This document shows, in pieces, positions 41,216 through 54,350 of a stretch of 64,000 nucleotides of DNA. The stretch's first letter is position 1; every line of letters starts with the position of its first letter. The notes beneath the pieces were generated by a model, which was given only the letters and a program-made list of their open reading frames with translations, was not told where the DNA came from and made no database searches. The stretch is from contig NC_064677.1 in assembly GCF_023278565.1 (NCBI RefSeq), forward strand, positions 3,224,001 through 3,288,000, read 5' to 3'. Source of the DNA: Colletotrichum lupini. Its lineage: Eukaryota > Ascomycota > Sordariomycetes > Glomerellales > Glomerellaceae. A program made the position numbers and the translations under genes.

Positions 41216-44200
41216 TAATAATAACCCGGATTTATAAATAAAAAAGACTATAGTTTACTAAATAAAAACTACATTATACGTAATAATAATATAGCTAGAG
41301 TCGTAAGCTAAGTATAGTAAAGATAGATATCGTATATAAAAAATCTAAAAATAGTAATATAAAATAAACGGTCGCTGCCCAGATTTAGGTATTATTACTT
41401 TATATACTAAGAGTTAATATTCGAATTATTTAGTTTACTAGCGTTATTTAGTTTTAAAATCGGGCCTATAAGGTCGGCCTCCTACGGCACCCTATAGTAT
41501 AATAAGAGGCTAATATATAGTATACTACTAGCGTTATTTTTATTAGATTTTAATACTTAGTAAAGTAGGCTTAAATATATAAAGCGCCTTAGAAAAGTAC
41601 GTCCCTCCGCTCTATTAGTATTTAGTCCCTAATATAGATACTTTTAAGTTTTATTATTATTTAGTAAATATATTCTTATTAAAGTCTTATCCTAGTATAT
41701 AAAGGCGTATTTATTAAGGTCGGTATACTTTATATATAAATATTAAAAGAGTAAATACGAGTAAAATTAAAATACTAGTAATTAGTAAGTAAAGTACTAT
41801 AAATATTAAATCGTGCCTTAGTATAGTAACTTAGTTAGCTAGAGCTATTTAGTAAATAGCGGTAGTTAGGTTTAATCGAAATACCTTAATATACGTATCT
41901 TATTATTATAGGGCAGGGGTTAATTTTATATTTAGTTATTAATACTCGTTCGTATATATAGTTTAAATAATCTTACTACCGTTTTATTTTGTTAGATTTA
42001 TAAAAGTAATAACCTAAGGCTAAGTAAAGTTTATATTAGATATAGTCCGTTATTATAATTATTATAGAATTAGTAGAGGGCTTTACTTAGAACTTATAAT
42101 AGTTATATTAATAACTTAAACTCTTAGTTATATATTTACGAGTAGTATCTTACTAGCCTAAGTAACTTAACTAGCTAAAGCTTAGTGTATTAAAGTCGGG
42201 GTACCTCTATTTAGACAATTAATTAAATATACTATAGGTACTTAGTAGGGGTTTTGATTTTAGCTTAATATTATAGTAGTTAATTAGTACGAGGGATGCG
42301 AATAGAGCTTAATAAGTTACTAAAATAGTTTTATAAAAAATAGAGCTTACGTTTAGTCGTATTAATTAAAATAAGTATTATAGATATATAATAAATAACT
42401 TAATAAAGAAACGTCTTTTTAAACGGTTAAAAAGCGGGTAAGTAGAAAAGTATAGCTAAAAATCATAATAAATTAGTATTAGGGGGGTAAAATCCGGAAT
42501 TAGGAAGGCAGATAGGTCTAGATAGTTAGTAAAAAAGCGTAGTAAAATTCTAAAAAAAAACGGTAAAAAGAAGAGTTCGAAATAGTAAAATAAAACCGGG
42601 GTAGTAAAATATATCGAAGCTCGTTAATAAGTATAGTAACTTATATAAATAAGAGGATTAAACTAGGTATAATAAAAACGCTAAATTAAGAATTAGATCC
42701 GCGGGGACGGTAGAAATATAAGTAGGGTTAAAGTGCTCTAGGGGAAACTAAGCGCCCGTTAAGGTTAATAAAGCCCTTCCCGTCCCTAGTAATATAAGTT
42801 CGGATAATACGAAATAATTATAATAACGGCTTTAGCAGACTTTTAAGAGAACTCTTATATACGCGTTATTTACTATATAAGCCTTAAGGTTTAAAAACTA
42901 TAAGGGCAAATAAGATTAGATAGCCTAGGGATTATTACTTAGTAATACCCTCTTTTATTTATATTTTATATTTTAATAAAATAGTATAGGGTACTAGGAC
43001 GGTATTAATTTTTATAAAATCTAATACTTATTAATTACTAATGTTTTATTAAAGAGTCGATCTTATATAGTACTTTTTTTAAGGCCTTAATTACTTAATT
43101 ACTATCGAACTTTATATAAAATAACTAATATACTTTTATTTACGTACTCTTTTAGAACCTAAAATAGACTTTATATACTTTTAACCGCCTCTTTTAACTA
43201 GAGCTCGTTATAAATAAGTTATAAAATAAGTTTTTAATAGTTTAGCTATTCTTTAACGTAAATTACCGTAATTTCTATGAATTCTTTAGACCTATAAGTT
43301 AGAAAAGCTATATAGTTAGCTAGTTAAATCTCGTTTTTAAGTTATAAAATACGGTTTAAGAATTAAGAACTTTATTAGTATTAATACTAAGCGTTAACTA
43401 CTTAGCGCGGGGGGGGGAGGGGGGAAGGGGGTTACCTCTATTTTAATAATTAAATAATAGCCCGATAGAATTTAATCTTATTATTAATTATTTATAATAA
43501 TAGTATTTTAAAAACTAACTTTTTAACTATATAATCCGGGTATAAGTAAGTTAACTAAGTTTTATTTTTATTTAAACGTTAAGGAGTTTTATTAAAAGCT
43601 AAATTAGTAACGTTAATAAAAAATTAAGAATTAAATAACTAGCCTTAGGTAAATTAACGTTAGATCGATAAGAAACTAAATAATTAAGGTATAATTACCC
43701 TATTTAGCTAGAATTAATAAGGAATACGACGTACCCCTAAGGCTTATTAAATTAGGCTATAAAAGGTATTATAGTTAGTATTCCTTTACGTTATATAATA
43801 AAATCGCTAAGGAGGATTATAATTAAAAAGTAGCTAGGTATTTTAATTAAAATAGCGACATTCTTTAGATTTTAAAGTACTAAACCTAAGTAGTACTTAA
43901 CTAGTTAAAAAGCTAAGGAGCCTCCCGTATATATTTTACTTACGTAATATAAGCACGTAAATTCGTATTTACTAACCTAATATAAGCCCGTAATAATACT
44001 ATTAGTTAATATTTTAGCTATAGTATTAATAAAGAGCCTACTTATAATTATTATAACGTTCGTATAATAATACCGGATATAATAAGATAAAGGCTATTAG
44101 CTAATTTTATATTAACTAATATACTAATATAAATATAGCCCCCTAATAAAATAAGGTAGTTACGTATATATATATATATTTATAGTTAGTAAGAGGGTTA

Positions 44201-44232
44201 CGTTTATAACGGTTTATTAATATTAAACGCTT
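41216..44232. other. Unassigned RIPed sequence
   Basis: No supported frame. A G-rich tract at 43,409-43,431 is listed separately. Confidence 0.35.
43409..43431 (+). repeat. G-tract with quadruplex-forming potential
   Basis: Runs of nine, six and five G separated by A and AA sit in otherwise AT-rich sequence. Four or more G-triplets can be drawn from them with short loops. RIP cannot attack it because it contains no CA or TG. Confidence 0.85.
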
Positions 44233-45515
44233 CGTAAGCTATTTTTTTATTACTATTCCTAGCTTTTATAAATATATAATTTAATAAAAATCCAGAACGG
44301 TTCTTTAGAACCCTCGAATAAAAAATCTTATACTTTCCTAGCTATATTAATAGCTATTTCCTACTATTTAGTATTTATATATCTTAATATATAATATACT
44401 ATGGAGTCTAGCTTTTTTATAAATCCTTTACTCCCTTAGCTATTTAATATAATTAATTTCTTTAATATCCCCCGCTTCTTTCTTTTATTCTAACGGTTCG
44501 AACTAAGTAAATTAAAAAGTAAGTAGTAGCTAAATTCTACCTCCTTAAAGTCTACTATTATAATACTTTTACTTATTATACTCTTATTATATAATATATT
44601 ATATAATTTTGCGTCGCTATAAAGAATACCTAATTAATATAGATTTTAATATGCTTAGGTAACTACGTTAATATCTACGTTAGTTACTTAATTAGTAAAG
44701 TTAAATAGAGGTTTTCTAGCTTAACTAAGAAATAAGATATGTTTATATACGCTATTATTATAATATAACGGCAGGGTTAAACTAGTCTACCTTAAGTAAA
44801 TAGGAATATATTTTCCTTAAATTAAGCAGAGTTTATTATATATTTTCTTTTTATAATAAAAGAGGGCTAGGTCGAGTATTTTAACGCTTTTAATAATAAG
44901 AGTATAGCTATAAGAAAACATCCTAACTTTAAAAAGTATATTAATAAAACTAAATAAGTAAAGTAGTACGACGTTAGTATCGTAACTATGGTCTTTAGCT
45001 AATTAAATATAAATAAGTTAAAGGAAATCTAGTTAGTTTAAGTACTAATATCTATAATCTCGGAAATTTAGGTAGCGTTTATTTAGGGGCTAGCCGTTTA
45101 TTAATCTAAGTAAATATTATAGTATATAGAACTCACGACTTTTTATATTTATTTACTTTTCTTAGTTATAATATTAGTATTCTTATACTTATTTATTAAT
45201 CGAGCCCGTACTTAACTTTATAAAAGCTTTTTTATTATTAAGGATTAGTCGTTTCGGTATTAGTAAAAGAGGAGTTTTTTTTTTATTATTACTACTACTA
45301 TCCCGCTACTTTAAGTTATTATTAAATTACTTATACTAAGACTATATTTAAATTAATAAGCACTTAAACCCTTATTAACGTTAAGGCTTATATAGAAAAA
45401 TACGTACCTCTTTATTTTTATATACTATTTTAAGTATATTCCTTAGTACGTCGTTATATTTTATAGCCTAGGTATTAAGACCTATAGTAATATCGTACTA
45501 GGACTATAGGGGCGG
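44233..45515 (-). repeat. Dispersed repeat family A, copy 2
   Basis: Direct partner of 9,955-11,105, about 34.3 kb away in the same orientation. The - strand frame begins HILFLSQARKPLFNFTNQV (reading stops as Q), parallel to copy 1. The two copies differ mostly at C/T and G/A sites plus a net ~100 bases of indels, so they were duplicated before the last RIP and have diverged separately. Confidence 0.8.
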
Positions 45516-46299
45516 GTTAGTATGTAGAGCCTAAAGAATAAAAACAAAAACTTATATAATAACTATATTATAAAGCCTATTTTTATTATCGTTATTATTA
45601 AGAATATCTAAATTAAGTACGTATATAAAATAGTATATAATAATAAGATCGTCCGGAATATATAAAAAAACGAATACCTCTTCTATACATATATATTTAT
45701 ACTAAATACTTTTATTAATTATATATAAAAAGAGCTAGGTTATAATAATAGTAGTAAGCAATTTTAATATAAACCTAAACCCCTTATTATCCTTAGTTAT
45801 TACGTCGCGTTCGGGTCTAATTTTTAATTTTAAATTAGTAATAACCTCGTTACGTCGTAACTTATATAATACTTTATACTTAATTACTAAGGCCGGACTA
45901 TTTTAGTTATTAGAGGTATAGTATATATAGAACTAATTTACTTAATTAACCTTACCCTTAGCCTTTTATCGGGGCTTATAGCTTAGTAGCCTTAGGGGAA
46001 TTACCGTAGCGTCGATATTATTTTATTTAATAAATAATTACTTTATAAGCTCGGATAGGGCTTTATTTATTTAACTAAGCTTTATATAACTTTTAAAAGT
46101 TATAGTCCTTTATAAGCTAATATTAATTTAAAGTTATATATTATTATATATTTTATTAACTAGGTTCTAAACTACGTTTTTAATTATATTATATTAGAAG
46201 TTTTAGAGACTAGTCTCGTTACTAATCGGGCTCATTAAAGATATAACGTAGTTTAATTAATGTAAAAATAGAAATATAAGCCTCGAAGCGAACGTATTA

Positions 46300-48470
46300 G
46301 AATTTAAGAGTTAATTTTATATTTCCTATTACTTTATTATAAAGTTATCTTATAGAACGATTCGTTAAGGGAAAATCTGGCCTATTAAATTAGTTATATT
46401 ACTTTATATAGTTAAAGTACGATTAGTTACTATTTTAATAATAAGGCTAAGTAAGTAATAAGATATAAGATAATATAAAAAGGTCTATAATTATACTACT
46501 TTTATAAGTTCTTTAGCCTACTCGTATTAGCGCTTTTTTTTATTACGAAGTTATTACGTTTCTAAAAGCTATTATCGTAGTTTTATAAGTTTATTCTTTA
46601 TAATAACTTAATATATATATAGTATAAACTAAGCGATTAGTAAATTCGACCCTTAAGTCTTAATAATCTATATTATTTAGATATATTTCGTTACGTTTAG
46701 TTTATATTACCCCGATAACTATCGTACCCTAAATTTAAAATTATGTAAAAAAAGTTATAATAAGCTAACTAAATCTATCCCTTACGTCGGCTCCTAATAA
46801 GCTTATTAATACGTACTTATAAAAATAACTAAGTAAACTAGTAGTACGGATTAATGAATACGTTTTGCGTTAGTTTATACGTTTTTTTATACTACTATAA
46901 GGAGCGGATATACCGTCTTTAGTTATTATTTAAACTTATAAATAGTCTAACGAAAACTCCTATAACTTATATAGTAATAATATAATATAAATAGATAAAC
47001 TTAAATTATTCGAGAAGTATTATTTCCGAAGCGGTACTAAATAACTTTATTATATCCCCCGTTATAAATCCTAGGATAATATATTTATTAATAAAGAGGT
47101 ATTAGCTTTTTAAAAATAGCCGGATAGTATATAGAAGCTCTATTTTATTAAAAATATAGATAAAGTCTCCCTTTTTAACTACTAGCGTTAACTAGCCTAG
47201 CCTTCCGCTTTTTATATTACTAAACCGCTAGTATAGCTTTTTTAATATTATATTCTTAAGGAAATAGCTTAATTTAAGGCTTATACTTATTATTATAGTA
47301 GATAACTATTTATTATAGTTACTTTCGTAAGCTATAGCTTTATAAAGTTATATTTAAATAGTAAACTCTATCTTAACTACTACTAAAACCTAAAGAACTT
47401 TTTTATTAATAAAAGAATTACTTAGTAATACGTTTTATAAAGCTCCCTTAACGTTAGTTGCGCTCGAGGCCTTTATAATAACTAAATACTTTTTAAGCTA
47501 TTCCTATCTCTGCTTTTATATTACTTAAATATTTTTTTAAAAGGAATACGGATCCTTATTAAATACCTTTCTAATAATACGAGCGTCGCCGAGACTTTTA
47601 TTATCTAATTTAAAAAAGCGAACTTTATTAATAATATAGCCCCGTATTCTTAGGATATTATTATTATTATATAATACTATTTATAATACCGTATTTTCAA
47701 ATATGTTATAATCTTTATATTATTATATAAAGAACTAAGTAACTAAAGTACCCCCGTACTTATTACTTACTATACTTTAAATATTTAGTACTTAAGAACG
47801 TATTTAATACTTTAACGGAGTAAAGTAAATAAGAGATTAAAGTAATTTAAGACTTATATTATTAGCGATATAAATAAATACGAATTATTAATAAACCTTT
47901 TTTATTAGGCTTTTATAATTAATTAAATCGAAGTAGTTAGTATTAAATACAATACTTATTATTACGAAAATATATTATGTGGATTAGTATATTTAAATTC
48001 TAATATCCTTATAATAAAAAATAATAGAAGTTACTTCTTTATACCCTCTATATATATAAAGAATAAAGCTTATAATAAAGATAATCTTAATACCTTTTTA
48101 TTAACTTTAAAAGAATTAAGGTAGGTTTATATAAACTCCTCTTTTATTTTTAAATACTACTTAATAAAACTAATCTAGCGAACTAGCGTAGTCTATAAGA
48201 AATATAATTTACTAATTATTAACTTTAGCTTTTATAATTTTACTAATTTTTAAATAACCTACTTTTATATAAACTATTAATAGTAAAAACGTATAGGGTA
48301 TAAAGGACTCTCATAGTACAGTACTTTAAAAGAATTACTAATACTTATAAAAGTAATATAAGATACCTCTTTTAATCGGGTTAATACGGTCTTAATTAAC
48401 GGAGCTATAATTAAAAGAAAGAGGGTAGTATTAACTAGATTAGAAAAGTAAACTTCTTAATCGTCTTATA
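46300..48470 (+). pseudogene. Unidentified coding relic U5 (about 720 codons)
   Basis: The longest readable + strand frame in the window, interrupted by RIP-type stops and possibly one or two shifts. At about 48,060-48,260 it reads TLKELRQVYINSSF followed by FKYYLIKLIQRTSVVYKK. Other preserved parts lie at about 47,590-47,650 (VAETFIIQFKKANFINNIAP). No RT, integrase, helicase or recombinase motif is seen. It ends about 80 bases before repeat family C copy 1, so family C could be the terminus of the element carrying it. Family unknown. Confidence 0.45.
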
Positions 48471-48542
48471 TTATTACGTTTAAAAATAAATTATTAAAAA
48501 GGCTCTAGTTCCATCCTAAAGAATATATATATAATTAAAATA

Positions 48543-48681
48543 AAAATCTATATTACTAAGTTACTATTTTTAATTAGGGCCCTTCTCTTTATATTTTATT
48601 TTAATTAGCTCTCCCGTAGATCTCTAGACTTAATTAGCTTTAAAAAGGACCGCTAGGACTAATCGCCCTACCCTATTCTAA
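48543..48681. repeat. Dispersed repeat family C, copy 1
   Basis: About 140 bases aligned in direct orientation with 53,808-53,948. Shared anchors are TTTTTAATTAGGGCCCTT, a TTTAATTAGCT block, and CTAA..CTTTACC/CGCCCTACC-type ends before TATTCTAAT. Sequence on both sides is unrelated. Confidence 0.8.
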
Positions 48682-51600
48682 TAGTTAAGTAGAACCTAAA
48701 TATATTAAAACGTAATAGTTCGGTACTTACTAAATGCCGCTTATAACGGCCCCTTAGCCCGATTTTTAGTAATTAAGTTTAGGCTAGACTTTAATATACC
48801 CTAAGCTATAGCGAACTTACGTAGCTAGCTAAAAGCTATTTTAACGTCGCTCGATTTCTTACTAAGCTAGATAATTATAATAAACGTAGCGGCGTATATA
48901 TTACTTATTATTTTAACTTATTAACTATACTCTAAGATATTATATTAGTTAATATAAAGTATATTTACCTAGAGGAGGGTATTATAAATAAGCTATTAAA
49001 GATTATATAAAGCGCTATATAAGCTAAAGTTAATATCTATCTTAAGATTTAAGTAATAAAATACTTTTTATAACTACGAATCGCCCTATATATTAAAAAG
49101 CGTAATAAAAAATAGCTTTTTATTAAAAAAGACGTATATTAGCTCGCCAAATAGCTTCTCTACCTCTATTCCGGTACATAGCTTTAAAAAGCGAATTTAG
49201 TAACTTAGTATAAGTAGAGAATATTAATATTATTTTATTTTAAATAATATCTAAAGATAGCTATTTTTCGAGCTATATAAATTACGTAAGAGACTTAAGA
49301 AAGTATTAAGCACCGGTTATTATTAGGGTTAAGAGTAATGGGGGTACTCGTAGAATTTTATATATATAAGTACTTATAAGCTTATTAAGAGCCCCTTATA
49401 TTTAGGTAATAGTAGTTTAAAATAGTAGCTAAGCTAATATATAAACGCAGAACCGTATTTAAATAAGTATATTTATTAAAGGTCTTATAGGACGTTATTA
49501 TACCTTTACTTAAGAGCCTCTTTATTACGAACTATAAGGATATCTATAGCGTAGTACTTACTATATAGGCTACTATTAAGCTCGTTTTACTTATTAAATA
49601 TAAACAAGTTATTTTTTTAATATTCCTTATTCTTTATCTCGTACGATTACCGACTTGCTAGAATTTACTATTACTATATTATAATACCCCTTATTCTTAA
49701 TTTTAGTTTTAATCTTTTATTAGTTAGTTACTATTTTAAGTCCGATCTTAAGTTACTTCGTTTTTAAAAAGTAGCTTATCCTAAGAGTTTGCGTACCGTT
49801 AACTCTCGTAATTATATTAACCCTATTTTAATAAATAGACGTTACGGGGTAATATGGGTATATTTTAAAATAACTCCTTATTACTATAAGAATACTATAA
49901 GTAAAAATAAGAGGGCATAAGCCTTTACTTTTTAAATAAATAAAAGCTAAGGTATAGATATAATAAAAAGCTATTTATTTAATTATTATAAAGTACGAAT
50001 TGCTTTATATAAACTTTAAACTAATAATTTATAGTTTTTAACTATATTTTATATACTACTATTAATAAGTTCGCTTACTAAATAGTCCGCTAATAAGTTT
50101 AGAAATAATAAATAACTAAATCTCGCTACGTACTTTTATAACTAGAATAGTAACTACTTCTAATTTTCTTAATATTATAATTATTTTATTAGAGCTATAA
50201 GTATTTTAGTTTAGAACTTAGCTACTAAGTAAGTATAATAATAATTTTTAAGTAGCTTATAAATAAGAGTTACTAAAGCCTTTAGGCTATAGAAGCGCTT
50301 ACCGGCTTTAAGTTCTTTATAAACGGGATACTTTAGTATGAGCTATTAATAAGGCTACTTAGGTATAGGACCTTTTAATAATAGTAGCATAGCCGGGCCG
50401 GGCGCTTTAGGGGTCTATAAACGGGACATCGTGTTCCGTATTTATATTACTTACTAACTTATTACTAAGAATCTCTTAAAGTACTTATTTACGAAGCGCT
50501 TATAGCCTAGTTATACTTCTAGTAATTAAGTCGGCTCCCTATTAGTCCGAATAAAAATAAATAGACCCGCTACTAGTAAATAGCTCCTTAATTAGCGCTT
50601 ACTATACTATTATTAATAAAGTTTTATCCTTAGTACCCTTTTAAAATAGTTTAGACCTTAGGATTACGAATTAGTATCTCGTTACGTTAAAAATATAAAA
50701 TAGAAATATAAGAGGTAGTTATATATATTTATTTATATATTAATATTAAATACTCTATATAATTTAAACTAAGCCTAGCTTTATATCCTTTTAGCTATTC
50801 GTTTATATTTTACTTTTTTTAATCGTTTTTACTTAACTTAGCTTAATATCCTGAATAAAACGCTATTAAAAGTTTATATATACTATTTAAACGTATTTAA
50901 TATTACGAAATTCGGGTTATCTTAGTATTAAGGATAGTTATACTAAATAAGATTACTACGTTATATAGTACGCTCTCGTTTTATTAAATATTAATTATTA
51001 AAGTAGTTATTTTTAATTACTAGCTAGTAGTATTTAAACGTCCGTTTTATTAATAAAAGCTTATAATCCTTAATATAATTAGGGTACTAATTCGGATTAA
51101 GGAGTAATAAAAAGGGCTTAAGTTAAGGAGTCTTTTTAATAATTAGTTTAGGTTAAGGATAAGTATAAATACGGTCTTATCTAACCGTTTCTCTCTTATT
51201 ATAAAATATAATTATTAAATTAATAGCTTTAATCTAAAACTTTATAAGTTTATTATAAAAGTAATTAGCTAGTTAGTAATGAAAGATATAGGCTAGTTTA
51301 GTACGATCGGGGATCTAGAGGTTAATATCTAGTTTAATATATTCCTCGGTTTTTTTTTATTCGCTTATTTCTTAATATCCTATATTAAGTAATTATAAGA
51401 ATAATATATATAATACTCTTTTATAATACTCTTATTATATTAATCCTATTTCGTATATATTTTTTTAATTAGCTTATAGATTTTAGCTTCGTTCTTTTTA
51501 CTTTATACTTAGTATTAACTACCCTTTAACTCCTATTACTATTATTTTAGTTCTATAATTTCCGGATTAAAAAGTAAGTTCTTTTAAACCTCCTTAAGGA

Positions 51601-51879
51601 CTATATTTCTTATTACTTAGGGATTATATATAAGGCTAATATATATAAATATTTTATATATTTACTCCTTAATTTCCTTTTTTAAAAAAGTTTTTTAAAA
51701 GTCGAACTAAACGTTTGTATTAAAATATACGCTTTAAAACGTAGCGAACTTAAGATTGTAGCGTATTATTTAGTTATATACGGTATTAAACGTATTCTTT
51801 AAAATTAAAGCTTTAAGTATCTAAAGTCCTTATAAATATTATTTATATTAATTTATTATTTATTATATTTATTACCCCT
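48682..51879. other. Mostly unassigned RIPed sequence
   Basis: A + strand frame at about 49,380-49,930 is open through TAA/TAG stops (reads FKGLIGRYYTF modulo one uncertain residue) but is not identified. The C-terminal part of the DUF3435-like relic may lie on the - strand above 50,800. Confidence 0.35.
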
Positions 51880-52460
51880 CTTTAAGTAAACCGTAATATC
51901 TAGGCCTTTTTAAAACCTATATTAAGGCTTTATTAGCCTATATCGTTTTGTAATTTAAAATAGTTTATAGCCTTATTAACGGCTAACGTACTACTACTAA
52001 ACTTTTAAAAAATTAAAACCTTAAATATTAACTATTTTTATTATAAAACCGTAAACTAAACTAGACCCCTAATCTCTACTCTTAGTACCTAAGTTATATT
52101 TATTAAGTTTATTATATTAAAGGCCTAGTTATAGAGTATAAGAGTAATAATAATACTAATAATATAAAAAATAAACCTTTTTATAAATATAAAAAAGAAG
52201 ATAGTCCTATTTATAATTAATATAAAAAGTACTAAAAGTAATTAAAGCCGCGGCGCTATATATACTTACGGTTTTAGCTTATTATTAGCTTTTTTATAAT
52301 AAATAAACTTAATAATTATTACTAATACGGCTCGTCCCGTTATTAAATAGCGAATAATTATTATAAGTATATCCTTATAGTATAAGGCTTTTAGACGTCC
52401 CCGCCCGGCTATTTCCTATATTAATAATTTATTAAAAAAAAAGGAGTCTTTATTTTATAA
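51880..52460 (-). pseudogene. DUF3435-like (fungal tyrosine recombinase-like) relic
   Basis: The - strand frame at about 52,180-52,395 reads ALYYKDILIIIIRYLITGRA, continuing at once VLVIIIKFIYYKKANNKLKP, with only two RIP-type stops over 70 codons. The order Y-K-D-I, R-x-P-x-TGR-x-VL, then a K-F-x-H-x-K-G-like block and KPKP matches the central part of DUF3435 proteins as I know them; His and Gly positions are altered by RIP. DUF3435 proteins are related to Crypton-type tyrosine recombinases and include the captain recombinases of fungal Starship elements. The catalytic R...H-x-x-R...Y could not be located. Transcription would run leftwards, with its 5' side toward family C copy 2. Confidence 0.45.
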
Positions 52461-53807
52461 TAATTAGTTATTGTAATCTACGTTCTTTACGTCTTTATTA
52501 TACTTAATATTAAGGGATTTAATACCTTAGAGCTTAAAAATCTCGTTCGTACTTCTATTCTTAGGTTTTTCTTTTTTAATATATACGACCTTAGTAAGCC
52601 GCGCACTAGTATAATAAAAAAGCTAATAATAACTAACTAGCTAAGTATACTACCGTTTTAATAAAAAATACTACTATTATATATAATATTAAATATTAAG
52701 ATAATTAATAAGTTATTAGCTCTTAAGACTAGCCTTTTATTAATATTTAGTACTTAATATCCGAAATAGGGGATTAGGATCGTATAATAAAACTAGCTTA
52801 GCTTGTATTAATATTATCATAAAACTATCGGCTACTATAATTAGTAAATACCTTATATAGCTCTTTCGTATTGTTTTTATTTATATAATAACCGGTAATA
52901 GTAATATAAAATTACTAAAACTACTAAATATATACTTACGTCGTACCCTAGGATTTAATTTTCCTTATTAACTACTTACTAATCTAGAGAAAAAAGCTTA
53001 TTATTATTTTATAACTTACGTTTTTTAAAGCTACTTACTATTTACCGAGGTTTTATTCTTAATAATAATTATTATTATATGAGTTAGTTAATAAAAGAAT
53101 AAGTATAAGATTTACGTAGCGAACTATTTTTATTTTTTATATAATATTATAATATTAATCTTAGTTTTATTTATATATCTTAGCTTAATAAAGTTAACGT
53201 TCTTAAGCTATTTACGTAGGTTAGTATACTTTTTAACTAAAAACGGCTTTAGCTAATTCGTAATCCGATATTATATTTCTTAATTAGTAAACCACTTTAA
53301 AAAGTTAATAGTTAACTTTATTTATTAAAGTTAATAATGAGTAAGTATTAGTTAGGATATAATTACGAAATAGTTATTTATTATAATAATAAAAAAGGGG
53401 TCGTAAGCGTATATTATACTAAATTAAAAAAGAATAATAAAGAAAAATAAGTACGACGCTGCTTTTTATACTAAGCGGCGTTATTATATTAAATAAAACC
53501 TAAATAGCCTAAGTAACTAAAATTTATTTTAATAAATACTAAAAAGCGAGGGAGCTAAGAAGAATAAGTAAGTAATAATATAATTAATAAGTAAAGTAAA
53601 AAGGAAAAAGATAAAAAGCGCTTAAATAAAAAGTAGGGGCGTACTATTATAACTAAGTTATAAATATTAAAAGGAGCGGGACGAAGTATTTAATACTTAG
53701 TAATACCCGCTCCTTATCCTACTCCCTTTTATTATTAATACTACCTAAAATAGTAGTATTTCTTACTAGATTTATTAGCCCTAGTAATAACTTCTCGCTT
53801 TTAAAAA
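52461..53807. other. RIPed sequence upstream of the DUF3435-like relic
   Basis: Probably contains the N-terminal half of the relic on the - strand, but the frame is not continuous. A hairpin lies at 53,671-53,715. Confidence 0.35.
53671..53715. repeat. Hairpin with nested palindrome
   Basis: A 10-bp perfect stem (AAGGAGCGGG with CCCGCTCCTT) encloses a 25-base loop that itself contains the palindrome AAGTATTTAATACTT. It is GC-rich for its surroundings. It lies about 90 bases left of repeat family C copy 2. Confidence 0.75.
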
Positions 53808-53948
53808 TAAGAATCCGCGCTACTAAGCTCCTATTTTTAATTAGGGCCCTTTTTTTTATATTTATTTTAATTAGCTTTTTTATAAATCCTTATACTTAAT
53901 TAGTTTTAAAAAGAATCGCTAAGACTAATTACTTTACCTTATTCTAAT
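53808..53948. repeat. Dispersed repeat family C, copy 2
   Basis: Direct partner of 48,543-48,681 at a distance of about 5.26 kb. It ends about 80 bases before the left inverted repeat of the long-TIR element. The pair could be LTRs, but the sequence between them shows no LTR-retrotransposon domains, so shared element ends are an equal explanation. Confidence 0.8.
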
Positions 53949-54030
53949 TATCCCCTAATTCTTTTTTTCGATCTTTTATAAAAAGAAATTATTTTAAATT
54001 AATCCTAATTACTATATATAGTTAATTATA

Positions 54031-54350
54031 TAGTAGTTTTCTTTTAGCTTTATAAATATAAAAGATCGACCTTAACGGGATTACGCTTTTAAAAAATAAT
54101 TATATAATATAATATACTTTTTAATTATATAATATACGCAATATATCCTAAGTTCGTACTTAACGTAATATAATAATTTCGATATAAAAACCGCTATTTA
54201 ATTCGGAATAAGTAAGCTACTTTTTACGTAGTAGTACTAGTTAAAAAGGTTAATAGTAAAAGTTAGCTATAAGAATTAGCTATAATAATTAGCTATAATA
54301 TTTAGAAGCGGCCTTTTTTAACTATAAAGGCTCTAAACTTTAATAATATA
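54031..54350 (+). repeat. Left terminal inverted repeat of the 2.3-kb element
   Basis: It contains three tandem 13-bp units of the form TTAGCTATAAKAA at 54,263-54,301, a subterminal repeat of the type that transposases can bind. Confidence 0.8.

Noticed and set aside
51480..51620. Possible third copy of repeat family A
   Set aside because: Only ATTAAAAAGTAAG and a CCTCCTTAA block are shared; the rest does not align.
48543..53948. Family C pair as LTRs of a 5.3-kb retrotransposon
   Set aside because: No reverse transcriptase, integrase or primer-binding site is visible between them, and the one recognisable domain there is DUF3435-like on the opposite strand.
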